Shown: positions 32,871 to 44,000, counted from the stretch's first letter. The stretch is 64,000 nt of DNA from Rhododendron vialii (GCF_030253575.1 NC_080566.1:8441501-8505500), one strand, 5' to 3'. Made by a program: numbers and translations. The notes: generated from the sequence alone by a model not told the origin.

Positions 32871-33056
32871 TTGCCATTTTAGTTTAGTTCAATCATTACC
32901 CTACTTCTTTCTCCAATCATTACCCTATTTTTTCAATTATTACTTTCTATCTCTCTCTATCTCTCTCCAATCATTACCTACTTTCCAATCATTACCCTAT
33001 TTCTCTCTCTACCTACTACCAAAACTAAACTAAATTAAACTGCCTGCCAAACAAAG
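32871..33056. mobile_element. Small MITE in copy A
   Basis: Ends GTTCGTTTGCCATTTTAGTTTAG and the complement CTGCCAAACAAAG are related inverted termini; the interior is CT-rich with repeated CAATCATTACCCTA. The corresponding place in copy B (about 46540) lacks it. The termini resemble PIF/Harbinger-type small elements. Confidence 0.55.
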
Positions 33057-33409
33057 CCAATCTTTAATCTATAATAGCTGCAGCTTGTTGAAATTTTGAT
33101 TACTTACAAGCGAATAATGAATTGGCTCAATGAACTACTAATTAAGCTATCATCTACAGATCTAGTTTCTTTTGTTCTTCATTCCCCTCGGACGGACACA
33201 CAACAAACATACCACTATGTGCACTCTCTTCCTCTTGATGTTTTTTTTTTCCTGATTAACTCTTGCTCTTGATGTTGCTAGCTCCATTCCTCGTTCTTCA
33301 GGAAAGATCTATCTCACCACCATATTGAGGGAAGATGTTCTGACATGTTATTTTTCTGTTGATCCAAAACAAATCATTGGAAAAAGAGAATACATGTGAT
33401 TGTTCTGCT

Positions 33410-33924
33410 CAGAGACGGATCCACCTTTCAACTTACGGGGGCCACGGCCCCCACGTGGTTTTAAATTTTTATAATTATCTAAGGTTTTTTTTTGTTTAAA
33501 TATCAAAATTATACATGGTGGCCCCCCACTAAATAAAAATAGTGGATAGAAGACATTTTCAACTATAAATATTGTCAGAACACATGCTTCGAATGGAGGA
33601 TAAATTTCTCACAAATGCTTTGGTTATGTTTATTGAGAAGGAAATTACTGCAACAATTAGTTCTAACTCAATAATAGATGATTTTTGAATCTAAGGTATC
33701 GCTATAATTCATTTTGGTACATGCTTGACGTATAACATTGGTTTTTTTTTTTTTTTCACCTTTTAGTTATTTTTGGTTTGTTAAGATCACGTAGATATTG
33801 TGTTTTGTAATGGGTATTATTTTTTCATTAAGATATTTTATATTCTTGAACGTTGGAATTTCAAAATTTTATTATTCATGCAATGGCCGACCCCCTCATG
33901 TAGCAAATCTTGGTTCTGTCTCTG
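33410..33924. mobile_element. hAT-type non-autonomous element in the NAC A 3' region
   Basis: 515 bp with ends CAGAGACGGATCC and complement CAGAGACAGAACC, flanked by GTTCTGCT (33402-33409) and GATTTGCT (33925-33932), an 8 bp duplication with two differences. Copy B has the empty site with the single target GTTCCTCT near 47960. CAGAG ends and 8 bp duplications indicate the hAT superfamily. Confidence 0.75.
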
Positions 33925-33949
33925 GATTTGCTGTGGCTTCAAACCTGAA

Positions 33950-35413
33950 GTTTGGAGATTTCTTGCACAAGTAGAGTCTGGAGATTTCTTGCACAAGTAG
34001 TTCTTCAGAGAAAGGAACAACTTCTGTTTCTGGTGCCACAACAATATGGCAATGCATATTCATTTCTTCCACCAACTCTGTTCTCACACACTTGTAAGAT
34101 TTTGGAACTTCACCTAAGCCGTCAAGTTTTAACTCATTCAATTTGTCTCTCATTAGAAAACTCTTGTGTAATTTTTAGAGAAAGGAACAACTTCTGTTTT
34201 CGGTGCCGCATCACATTCCATCTTGACCCAGCGGAATTAACAAAAAGATTAGTTGCGTACTAATTGAACGAAAGATAAACTCGAGTCCACGAGAGAAAAA
34301 GACAAAATCTGAATATTATTGATCAAAAGCTGTATAAACATTAGGTTACACCCCTTTTATAGGAAAAATGCGTAATCCTAGCAAAACCCTAACTCAAAAA
34401 CGAAAATTCCCAAAATTTGGGAAAAATAATAAAATTGGAAAAAGGAAAGAAAAACATGACTTTCCTAAAAAGAATCAACTTCTACGGAATTATAGCTAAA
34501 AGTTATTAACGAAACAAATATTTCCTAAAACGGCAAAAACGTCCAATTTGAGGCCTAAACAAAAAGATTAGGCTGGAAAACACCATTGATCATCAACCTA
34601 AGGTTGATGCGTATTGACGACAGCGCGAAAATAAGTCAGTCCACCAAGTTTGGGCCCGATCCGAGCTCGTCCGAAAGTTGCCCAATCGGGTAATTTGCAA
34701 TTAAACAACGTTTGGGCTTCCGAGGCTTTGACTGGTCCAATTGATCATGAAATTGGGCCTCCACGTGTTCTACATCACATCTTCTAGTCTTGCATGAACT
34801 CTGTTCTAAAATACTTTGCGGGTTTCGAAACTATAAGGTCGTCATCAGTTGTAGCAGCCTCTACATTCTTTCCTTTCCTCGGTGATATCTTGGTATTCTT
34901 TAAGCCGTCTCTTTTTATCCTACAAAGAACATATTCGCCTTTTCCAGTCGTAGTATTACCACCGCCGCCGCGTAGAGAGTATTCATGCATGATCCAGTGG
35001 CCTTTTTCCACACTCTCGTCCATCACTCCCGATTCGTTCGTAATCTGAAAGCACAACATCCTCTTGTACCCTATCACATGAGCATCCTTGTCTACTTCCA
35101 CCACTTGTTCAGAAGCTGTCTCTTCGTTCCATGAACCATAACCGGCTGTTCTAGCTCTCTCTTTTTCGATGGCGTTGATTAAGGTCGTGAAAACATAGAT
35201 TGTACTTTCTCTTTTCCATTTATTTAGCTTCTTGTCCTTGGTTCTGTATATATCCCATGGATCTTCATCGATAAAAATCTGCCACGGGGCTTTGTTGCCA
35301 ACCCCATAAATCTCACGCTCGATAACCACATCACAAGGCAGGGCTGCGCCCTTGGATTTCTCTTTAAGATAGTCTAAAAGGTCTTTATCTGTAGGCCTAA
35401 AGCGATAGCCTGA
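33950..35413 (-). pseudogene. NAC-domain transcription factor, copy A, broken
   Basis: The minus strand encodes NAC subdomains A-E without introns: YRFRPTDKDLLDYLKEK (A), the EDPWDIY region (B), KWKRESTIYVF..TAGYGSW (C-D), and KGHWIMHEYSL (E), then CRIKR and a Lys-rich tail. NAC proteins are plant transcription factors that bind DNA with this domain. Two C-terminal modules with VVPFS follow (about 34218-34155 and 34100-34000). Damage: the ATG at about 35425 is one base out of phase with the NAC frame, a TAG stops the frame at 34784, a solo LTR splits the C-terminal region, and more stops follow. Downstream on the minus strand lies the hAT-type element. It could still produce a truncated NAC-domain protein if an alternative start is used. 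Confidence 0.8.
34224..34777 (-). mobile_element. Solo LTR inside NAC copy A
   Basis: 554 bp with TG..CA ends on the minus strand (TGATGTAG..GGGTCA), flanked by a 5 bp duplication CATCT (34219-34223 and 34778-34782). A TATA box CTATAAAAGG at about 34355-34364 on the minus strand gives the orientation. Copy B has continuous NAC sequence here (about 48680), confirming an insertion. No internal region remains, so it arose by LTR-LTR recombination. The superfamily is not determined. Confidence 0.85.
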
Positions 35414-35570
35414 TGCAGAGTACTCATGTTGTTTCTCTCAAATCTCTCTTTCCTGCAATTCTCTCTATGACCCTACGAAATTTCTCTCTCTCTATCTCTC
35501 TCTCTCAACTCTTTTACTCTCTGAACTGCTATTCTCTCTTTGTGTGTGATAGTACGAAAAATGTTAAAGG

Positions 35571-35571
<1 letters not shown>
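35414..35571 (-). promoter_or_regulatory. 5' flank or leader of NAC copy A
   Basis: CT-rich sequence between NAC copy A and the TA repeat (GA-rich on the minus strand), typical of plant leaders. No TATA box stands out. What would be the more distal promoter is now viral DNA. Confidence 0.4.

Positions 35572-35620
<49 letters not shown>
35572..35620. repeat. (TA)n repeat at the left edge of the viral element
   Basis: Twenty-four TA units directly next to the viral sequence. Confidence 0.95.
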
Positions 35621-35622
<2 letters not shown>

Positions 35623-35702
35623 TGTTTACTGGGGTACTAATGTTACCAAAAGAATCAAACAAAGGTTACAAAAGAATCAAACAAAAGGCTATGGTACCTA
35701 TG

Positions 35703-35810
35703 GTGAATAGTGACTGATGAATAGTAAATTCGTGAGTGAATAGTGATGAATAGTGACGGATGAATAGTGACACGTGAATAGTGTCGGGTGAATAGTGAAT
35801 AATGAATAAA
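35703..35810. repeat. Degenerate TGAATAGTGA repeat array in the viral leader
   Basis: At least seven copies of GAATAGTGA or close variants on the plus strand, some separated by short variable sequence. It lies between the viral TATA box and the left edge, thus in the viral leader or intergenic region. Confidence 0.7.
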
Positions 35811-36170
35811 TTTGAATCTATGAAAAAACAATGAATTAATCAATTATATAATAGCGCTATAATTTTATAGAATAGCTTTACTAGTAATTTGAACAACAAA
35901 ATTACTGAAATGAATTACTTACTAAAACAATCTGAATTCAATTGCTGAATCAGAAACAGTACATGGCAGTTTACTGGTTTACAAGGGTTGCTGGAGTATA
36001 TTGATACTCAGCAATGACTGGGTTTACTATAGAGGATGAGGAACAGGGGAAGTGGTAGGAGAATTTCTCTCTCTAAAACCTCTCTCGTTTTCTCTCCTCT
36101 CTTTTTACTCTCCTACTTCTCTCTACTTTCAGTCCATTCTATTCTATTCTATTCTCCTGACTTCTCGAAT

Positions 36171-36180
36171 CCTTTTATAG
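36171..36180 (-). promoter_or_regulatory. Viral TATA box
   Basis: CTATAAAAGG on the minus strand, 175 bp downstream of the end of ORF2, where caulimovirids place their pregenomic promoter. An AG-rich leader follows. It is directed towards lower coordinates, that is towards NAC copy A about 760 bp away. Confidence 0.6.
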
Positions 36181-36355
36181 AATAAGGATCAGAGAAATTA
36201 CAAACATTGAATAGTAGAATCACGTGACTACAGTAAATAAAGTAGGTTACTGTTTCTACTTTCGGTGCAGGTGGGACCAAAAGTAGAAATGATTACTTCT
36301 TTTGACTGTGACTGTTTCTACTTTTGGTGCTGGTGGGGCCAAAAAGTAGAAATGA

Positions 36356-37834
36356 CTACCAATCCATCATGTTGTCCATATTCTGCAATTCTTCACATGT
36401 GAGATTCTCCCAATAATCCCGTCCATTGTCATCACTGTTGACTTGTGAGGTAGATTCATCTGCTTGACTGTCTTCAAGTAGGTGACTTTGCTGACTTTGA
36501 TATTCCTTGACTAGGTTTTGAAATTTGGTGTAGAAAATGAATGGGACTTCTTGAATAGGTTCTGTGGCTCTGATTTTTTGAATATGGTCTTCACACACTA
36601 AATGATGCAGGTGATCAATGAATTGATAATCAATTTCAAGGAGTTGAGCAATTGACTTGGCTCTGTGATGCCGGATTTGTGCCCTGGGTGGTTTGGAACA
36701 CGGTCAGGGGCATTCATCTTCAATGAGTTGAATAGGTGCATGCAGTCTGCTGAATGGCCAATTTGCAGAGAGATACATGACATGCTGGGCCAGTATCACA
36801 TTCCCTGTGTTTGTCCATTCCGGCATTTTACTAGTAATTAGGACTTGGCATATTAATGCGCCATACTTAGCAAAGAGGTTTTTGACACAAACAGCTAATT
36901 TGCGGGTGACTCGGTCAGTTTGGTTTGGACTAGTGAAAATTAATTGTCTAAGAAATCCATAATCTAGTAGGGTCATTGGGCTAATTTGGATGACTTGATC
37001 TTTATAGGGAACAATAATGTCCTGAAAGTACTGCATATTGATACAGGCTTTCGGGACACTGAATACTAAATTACAAGGGCAACTGTATCGTTCTAATGGT
37101 ATTTCTTGGCACAATGGGTTAGTATTGGGGCAGGTGACTGGATTTTCAGTATAGTGAGTTTCCCAAGTGATTGATAGTCCTGTGGTTGGTTGGCTGGCTA
37201 GTTTAGTAAGGGTTTCAAATAGGAATTCTTGAAAATGATGGGCATCTTGTCTGGCTAGGTGTTGAATATGGTTTACTATTTCAGTAGGTAGAGATGTGGG
37301 TATGAGAGATAATGACTGTGGTAAAGCTAGGGCTTTGGATGCTATTTTTTGGAATGGTTCCAACACACACACGCTTTCACCATCATCCAATGGGGATGAT
37401 TGTCTTTTCTCTACCTTTACCAGTGGGGTAAAGGAGGCCTTCTTGTCTTGGAGTTGAGCAAGTTCAATCATTGACTGGTGGTACCTGTAATTTAAATTCA
37501 GGAATTGACAATTTATGGCTTCACATCGTTCACAATGTGAAGGGTTAGTATAATTATTACTGACTAAAGATGGGTTTATCAAAACTCCACCTGAAGAACT
37601 AGGGAAAACAACTCCACTAGTCTGTTGACTAAAATAAATACTCAAAGAATTTAAGCTGTCTAGGAATTTACGATGATCCCCACGCGTATTCCAGAGATTA
37701 TCCAGAAGACATTGTTGGGTCTCATTTATGCTGCCTACGTTTTTAAGCTTCCTAAATTTTGTGCTAGCTCCTTCAGGAAATACTGGTAGTAGGATTTTCC
37801 CAAAAGGAATAGTTTTCTGTTGACTTTGAGCCAT
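36356..37834 (-). pseudogene. Viral ORF2, unknown function, one internal stop
   Basis: From ATG 37834 (MAQSQQKT) the frame runs to 36706, where a TGA at 36704-36706 interrupts it; the same frame stays open to 36356, so the ancestral protein was about 490 residues. I recognise no domain. It has a paired-cysteine stretch near 37530 (CERCEAINC) and a C-terminal acidic region. It overlaps the end of the protease frame by about 60 bases in a different phase, a typical compact viral arrangement. The open frame upstream of 37834 that shows a hydrophobic run is an out-of-phase reading of the protease tail, not a membrane anchor. Florendoviruses carry an ORF2 of unknown role in a similar place. Confidence 0.65.
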
Positions 37835-39950
37835 CTGTAAAACAATCAAATAAACCATTAGTAGGATAAATAGAGCAATTTTGAAGTTGACATAAGTCAT
37901 CTTCGTTCGGTATTGATGAAAATTCAAAATTGACTTGTTGATCAATAGAAGTGGTAATAATATTGTTACTAGTGACTGTGAATGGATAAAGTAAGTAAAT
38001 AAAGGGTATTCCTAAAATTACTTTATCAGTTAAATTTTTAACTAAAACAAATGATGTTTTGAAACAAGTTTTATTTTGGCAAATATTTACTTCAGGTAAT
38101 TTATACTTGATCTGCATTTTACTACCATTTGCAGAACTCAACCGTTCAGTTGTTTCTTGATAATACTTTTTTGGTATTATTCCTTTTTGAATGCAGTTTA
38201 AATCTGCTCCTATGTCTATAAGAGCAGTAATCTAAATTCTGTAATCTCCTATGATTAATTTGATACGTGCATGCCATTTTTGTAATTTTATTTTATTTAG
38301 TAAATTTAATCTGTAATTTACTGGATCATCAATTGGGTGATTGGGATCAAAAGATTGTTCTTGACTAGGATGTTGAGTTTGATTAATGGGCTCTTCTTCA
38401 TTGGAAGAAGATTCAGAAGATAATTGGTCATCCTTAAATCGGACGAATCTTTTTCTTGGAAGTTGATTTTTAATTGTTTCAATTTCTTTTTTAATCAAAC
38501 TTATTTCTTCTTGGAGACTTTGCAGGGTTATTACTTTGTGAATTTTACTGAATCGTTCAATAGTGGTGTTGAGATTAATAACTGGCTTATTGTATTGAGG
38601 TTTTTTACTTTGTTGGATTAAGAATTGTTTGAGTTTTTTAATATATTGTTGTTTCAACTCAGAATCATCTAATTTACTTATTAAGTCAATAAGTAATTCT
38701 TCTTCAGGTAATTCTTTGGTAAGTACATTTATTGTTTTACAGTAGTTAGCAGTACATCCTATCTCAATTTGGTCGTCACTGGGACTATTACTTAGAGAAT
38801 GGTACTCGGAAGATTTAATACTGTCATCTTCATTACTAGTGTTACTCAGATTTTGTGCTCTAAAAATTTCTAAAATTTGCTGTTTATCAGTGTCGGATAT
38901 GTTGAGTTGATTAATTTTTGTTTTGACTTTACATTCAGTTTTATAATGACCTTTTTTGCCACAATTGTAGCATGTAACATTATTCTTGTCATTTGTTTTT
39001 CTGTTTTTATGCTTTTGTGTTTTGGATTTTTCATAATATTTATCTTTGGATGGTGTGGAGGATTTATTACGCCTATAGTATTTGTGACTTTTATGACTGG
39101 TAGTTGGTTTGGTATGAGATTTGGTTTTCCTTCGTGATGGTGCTACAGGGGGTAGACCATATTGTTCACAGAAGTTACCCAATTCATATTTGGCTTTATT
39201 CTTGTCTTTTTGGGCTTGTTTACTAATTTTCATATCAATGCACATTCTTAGACCTTCTTTTTGAATGGTACTAATAATGTCACCATATGTTAACTTATCA
39301 TATTCAATTACTCCTGTTGGCTGACTAAGAACATCTCTAATTTTATGAGCAAATAAATTAGGGAGTCCATTAATGAATTTTTCTTTCCAAAATGATTTTG
39401 TACAATCATCTCGGAGCATGACTCTAGATGTAAAAACATCTTTGTACCATCTAAAATCACTTAATGTTGGGCAACGCAAGTTAGTCAGTTGATCATGTAT
39501 CCTAGAGGTAATATTGCTAGGTTGACCAATGAAATGTTTAATTATGGTGTAAATTAGGGTATTAACTCCGTCGGGTATTCCCATTCCAATTTCATTATCA
39601 AAAATTGGGAGACCATTTTCATCAAGTTGAACAGCATGTTTTACTTCTTCTCTTGACTCACTGGTGAGGTATTTATCCCACCAAGATTTTAGCATTCCAG
39701 TAAACCAGAGGTTAATAAATCAACAATTTGTGGTTGACTAAGTTCAGTATTACTTCGGTAACTATTGGCAGCCATTGACATGTGGTTTAATTTTTCTAAT
39801 ATTTGGTGTTCACTTAGACCATCTATATTCCATTCATATAATTTATTAGACGAAACAGAAAACTGGTTAATTAAATTATTTTCTTCATACTGTAAATCAG
39901 GAGGGGTTGGCCTAGAGTACCAATTTTTGGTAATGCTAGTAGGGTTTGCT
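37773..39950 (-). pseudogene. Viral coat protein and aspartic protease region
   Basis: The coat region starts with the RPTPPDLQYEE motif (about 39920-39885), then a core with FRWYKDVF and FWKEKFINGLP (about 39460-39360), a Lys/Ser/Tyr-rich basic stretch, and one CCHC zinc knuckle at 38931-38972 that would bind nucleic acid. The protease has LIDIGADLNC (38190-38226, where the usual DTG or DSG triad is DIG) and LGIPF (about 38015). Breaks: an in-frame TAG at 40073 upstream, a frameshift near 39700, and a TAG at 38232 between coat and protease. The frame ends at 37773 with no reverse transcriptase following. Confidence 0.8.
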
Positions 39951-40072
39951 GGGGGGTTGTAAAGGCGATTTATTTCTTGCCCAGAGAATTGTTTTTGCAG
40001 GTTTGTAATTTCTTCATCGGAAGAGGTTTGACTAGAGGTTTGGGAGTCGTGGTTTTGTGTAATTGTAGCAAG

Positions 40073-41798
40073 CTAAGGTGACTGTGGTTCTAACTTAATT
40101 GCTATTTTTGTGAGCAAATTTTCAATTTTTTGAATATTTTGATTTTGGTTTAGACTAATTTGTTCTCTCTTCTCAGGGAGGTGGATAAGAGGTTTTTCAA
40201 TATTTTTACTGGATGAGGGGATGCTACTAGAGGATCCTTCATCTATTTTAGTTTCTATTTTATCCAATTGTTTACTAATCGTTGTGAGACATTGATTAGT
40301 GTAATTAATTTGTTCAGCTATTTGCTTACATTCAGTTCTATCAGTTGGTAATTTGAATGGAGATGCTGATATAGCAGATCCTTTGTAATTAATAATGATT
40401 GAATCTAAAGGAGGGTGACTAGCAGTTGTAACAGTATTGTCTGATTTTGTCCATTTTACTTTTGTAAGAGTATTGACTTTTTTGTAATAATTTTCTAAGT
40501 AGTCGAAAAAATAAATTTCAGTTCTGGATTCTTCCATAAATGCTTCCCAATGAGCTAAAATTTTATCCTGTTTACTAGATGTATATTTAGCAAAATAATT
40601 TTTTCTTTTTTGTTTATTTTCTTTTGACTTAAATTCAGAATATAATTTGTCAAAATTTATTTCAAAAGGTTTATTTAAAACTAATAAAGTTGGATCAGTG
40701 GGTTCTTCAAAATCTGTTTGAGTTGGAGACCCTTGAAAGGTGTCTTCATCCTCAAATTTTGACTGTATAGAATAACAAGGTTTACTAATTTGTGAATTTG
40801 ATTCAACACCTTTTAATCTAATACTGGGATCAATTAAATTTTTGTCCTTCCTAGGCAAAATAGTTGAACTATTTGACCTATCCATAGCTATTGAGCTATT
40901 GGATCGACTTAATTCTCTGATTCTCAGAGGAGGGTTTACTCTTTGTTGATCAAAACTTATCCTGACTGTACCATCTAAGTATTGTTGAATATAGTCTAGA
41001 TCAATTATGTCATTTTGGAGTTTCTGTGGGAAACTCTCATTTTCACTAAGCCAACTAGTTGGTAACTGGATATCATTCCAAGAAATGGTTTTGGGTACTT
41101 GTACATTAGCATTTGTGCTACTTTGTATAAGTACAGTTTTATCCTTGGGACTTTTGACTAATGCATGAATATTTAAATTAGTTTTCATACATTTATAGTA
41201 AATACGGTAAATTACTGCAATTGACTGACTACCTTCAAGCATTTGAGTGATTGCTCCGGCAGTTTGAATATTTAAAGTTAATGCTTTCAGAATATTTTTA
41301 TCTTTTAAACTAAGGGGTAAATCGGGGTAACAGTTAAAATAAACTGGACCATTATGTAGACTTGACTCCATTAATCCTAGGAGACTATCACTATAGACTG
41401 TGAATCTACTATCTCTTAAAGATAATAAAACTGAGGAATTTAATCCTCTTCTTGTTAATGGTTTAATTGCAACTTGTATTAATCCTACATGGATATAATT
41501 ATATCCTCGTTCAAGGTGACGTTTGACTGATTGTTGACTAAGGAGAGAACATCTCTCTTCTTGTTTAGTAATGGCATAAACATGTTCAGTAGTTTTAGTA
41601 ACTTGATCGTACGAAAAGCATCATCTAAAAAACTTGACTTATAAATTTCTTTTACTGGGATTTTAGGTATATCCAATTTCCTAATCTTGTATCTAAATCT
41701 TGATACTCATGTTCTTCTTGGTTGACTATGTCCGCTAACTCAGATAGAGAAGCCATTGAAGAACTGGCTGAAGAACTACACCTAAATAATCTATTCAT
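40073..41798 (-). pseudogene. Viral movement protein region
   Basis: From about ATG 41798 or 41756 the minus strand encodes a 30K-superfamily cell-to-cell movement protein. The core patches are GLIQVAIKPLTRRG (about 41490-41450), the conserved Asp in LRDSRF (about 41420), and YFNCYPDLPLSLKD (about 41345-41305). Movement proteins of this group let virus pass through plasmodesmata. A linker rich in Ser, Asp and Lys then runs to the TAG at 40073. The N-terminal third is frameshifted at least twice (about 41680 and 41600), so the intact ORFs 40073-41371 and 41485-41676 are fragments. Confidence 0.8.
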
Positions 41799-42129
41799 TG
41801 TTTTTAATCCTACAGACTTTTCTTTTAGTATTTTAACCCTAAAGATTTCTTAATTAATATTTTAATCCTAAATTGCCATGATAAACACATACCCCAATTG
41901 ACACATACCCCAGGTTTTTTCCCAACCCCTCACTGCCCTACCCTGGGACTTACTCACGAGAACTTTTACGGATTACCTAAGGTGGTCTTTTGCAAGGTGG
42001 TCGACCGATGACAACCGAACTAAAATACTAACTAAAATTTCAGCAGGACTAAAAAACTAAATGAAAACTAAGTAGGAGTAAAGACAACTTACAGATTACT
42101 TGAGTTTAATTCTTCAACTATATCCTACT

Positions 42130-42131
<2 letters not shown>

Positions 42132-42191
<60 letters not shown>
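42132..42191. repeat. (TA)n repeat at the right edge of the viral element
   Basis: Thirty TA units followed by a short CA-rich run (42193-42202). Confidence 0.95.
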
Positions 42192-42201
<10 letters not shown>

Positions 42202-42202
42202 C

Positions 42203-43129
42203 AGACACAATAGAAGAGCGGCGGGACTTAATAGAGTGGAAAAATCATGGAGTGATGAGGAAGTCTTGGACAATGGACCGTTTCACTTTTGTGGAAAAAG
42301 AACTTTTTGAAAAATAAGGCAATTTCAAGCTCAAAAATTATGTGTTTACGTAAATAATTTTCTTACCAATATGGATCTTGTTTGATAGATCTCATTAAGA
42401 TCTTTTAAACGGTGCAAAAAAAAAATTGAAAAAATATTTTTCATTTTCATTATATTTGAATTTGAAATTACCTTCGTTTGAAAAAAAATACTTTTTGAAA
42501 AAGTGGAACACCACCTAACTCACTCGGAGTTTGTTGAGAAATGATCGGAGTAAAGGATTTACGTACAGTACATAATAAGACGATAAAAAATTAAAAATTA
42601 AAAAAAATTATATACACCAGTGGTGTAAACATTTGTTTCCTCAAAATCCATCAAATTGCGCCACGTCGTTAAAACAGTGGTCCCAATTAATAGAAGATGG
42701 CGATGTGGTACAATGTAATTTATTTGAAAGAAACAAATGTTTATATAATTTAATCTAATAAAAATTTACGGTTATCTTTTTTTTACCTATAAAAAACTAT
42801 GGGTACACCAAAATGTGTGCACCAAGTTTACACCCGGATGTGTGGGATGCGCATCGAGATCCCACACAATTGATTCCAAGCAATTCAATTTGTCCCAAAT
42901 ATTATTTTAAGGGTCCTAATTCGAGTTTTGGTTTCTGAATTCACAAGAACCAAAAGTTAAATGAATTGATAAGATCTTACCAGTACTCAATTTGAACTAA
43001 ATTTTTTTTTACAGCAACATCCTAAAAGCTATTATAATAAAATTTAAGGGCTGAAATAATTTGTATGGGAGCCCGAGGTGGATCCCACACAACTCGGTGT
43101 ATATTTGATCCCACACAATCCGTTTTGGA
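42203..43129. other. AT-rich intergenic DNA
   Basis: Nothing coding. Two stretches mentioning TGTGGGATC and its complement (42838-42870 and 43075-43100) suggest remains of a foldback element. Confidence 0.4.
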
Positions 43130-43439
43130 CTTGTCTTGAGTCTTAAAAAATGATCAAGCCTGCTCATTTTGTTTAAAATATTTTGTTCAAACTTCATATA
43201 AAAGAATACCCTCAGTTGGATGTTGGTAAGAGTGTTTACGATACATCCAACTTTGCTTTAGAAGTACAGGCTTGAATTCTGAGATAAACTTGGATGTTAT
43301 GTAAATGTCTTTATTGATATTTGAATGAGCTAATTTTTTAAGGAAGCCTAAACAAAATATTTTAACATAAAATGAATGGGTCCACTTACCCACTTAAACA
43401 TCCCCCCCCCCCTACCTAAAAAGAAGAAGAAGAAGAAGA

Positions 43440-43501
<62 letters not shown>

Positions 43502-43560
43502 AATGAACAGGTTTGGTCATCTTTGGAGGGTCCGAAACGGATATGTGGGGCATATGATTG
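43130..43560. mobile_element. Foldback MITE related to the one at 4416-4745
   Basis: Left arm AAAAAATGATCAAGCCTGCTC and TTTTGTTTAAAATATTTTGTTC, and right arm with the complements around 43345-43370, match the 4416-4745 element in order and wording. The right side is interrupted by a C run, (GAA)n and (TA)n at 43404-43496, after which the outer arm appears to resume (TCCGAAACGG near 43530). Confidence 0.5.
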
Positions 43561-43789
43561 ATGGAAATTTAACAAAGACACTGTATTGACATTTGTTCAA
43601 GCTAATGTAATGAATCTTTATTCAATGGTTGAATTGTTTATTGTATATTGACATTTGGATATAGTTGGTGTAGAATGGAATAAATCATTTTTGTTTCTTA
43701 ATGAAATTATCATGATCGTATTTGAAATGCTAATATATTGGTATTTATAGAATTTTTAAAAAATGCAAAAAAAATTGGCTAATATAGTA

Positions 43790-44000
43790 TTCTTAAAACG
43801 CTGTAGAAACTTCACATTCTATAACGTTCTTAAAACGCTGTCTAAAGTTCACATTCTTTAGCGTTTAAAAAACACTGTCTTAAGTCTAAGACTTTTAACA
43901 ACATCGGCTAATACAGCGTTTGGAGAAACGTTGTATATATCATTTAATAGCATTTTTCAAACACTATAAAATGCAATTTTTCTTGCAATGAGAGTTTTGA
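43790..44000. mobile_element. Possible CACTA-type relic
   Basis: Contains several copies of ACGCTGT and ACATTCT motifs in both orientations and ends TTTTTCTTGCAATG at about 43977-43990, similar to a CACTA terminus. No left terminus or target duplication found. Confidence 0.3.

Larger units (their letters stand above)
30050..35413. repeat. Segmental duplication, copy A (NAC-containing)
   Basis: Direct, diverged duplicate of about 44530-48890. Matching anchors: 30085-30410 with 44535-44850, 31690-31825 with 44925-45075, 32520-32830 with 46130-46510, 33190-33400 with 47715-47960, and the NAC 3' part with 48000-48750. Copy A has insertions absent from B (CACTA, a small MITE, a hAT-type element, a solo LTR). 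Both copies keep the NAC gene on the minus strand. Confidence 0.75.
35621..42131 (-). mobile_element. Endogenous caulimovirid (Florendovirus-like), RT-less
   Basis: A 6.5 kb minus-strand block with movement protein, coat protein with CCHC zinc knuckle, aspartic protease and a second ORF, plus a downstream TATA box and leader-like regions at both ends, as expected for a circular pararetrovirus genome opened in its leader. No reverse transcriptase or RNase H is present: ORF2 begins within the end of the protease frame. Both edges abut long TA repeats (35572-35620, 42132-42191). Florendoviruses are known to colocate with TA repeats, to have a separate ORF2, and in some species to be bipartite. 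Multiple stops and frameshifts show it is an old, non-functional copy. Assignment to genus is inferred from layout, not from phylogeny. Confidence 0.85.

Noticed and set aside
34794-35048. 84-codon plus-strand ORF
   Set aside because: It is antisense to the NAC copy A coding region.
36571-36590. GGCTCTGAT as part of a tRNA-Met primer site for the viral element
   Set aside because: It matches only part of the site and lies inside ORF2, not the leader; no convincing primer site was found by eye in the leader.
37834-37945. Hydrophobic leader on viral ORF2 as a membrane anchor
   Set aside because: This stretch is an out-of-phase reading of the protease tail; the likely start of ORF2 is the Met at 37834.
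38877-39137. Hydrophobic 86-codon plus-strand ORF resembling a membrane protein
   Set aside because: It is the antisense reading of the Lys/Ser/Tyr-rich part of the viral coat region.
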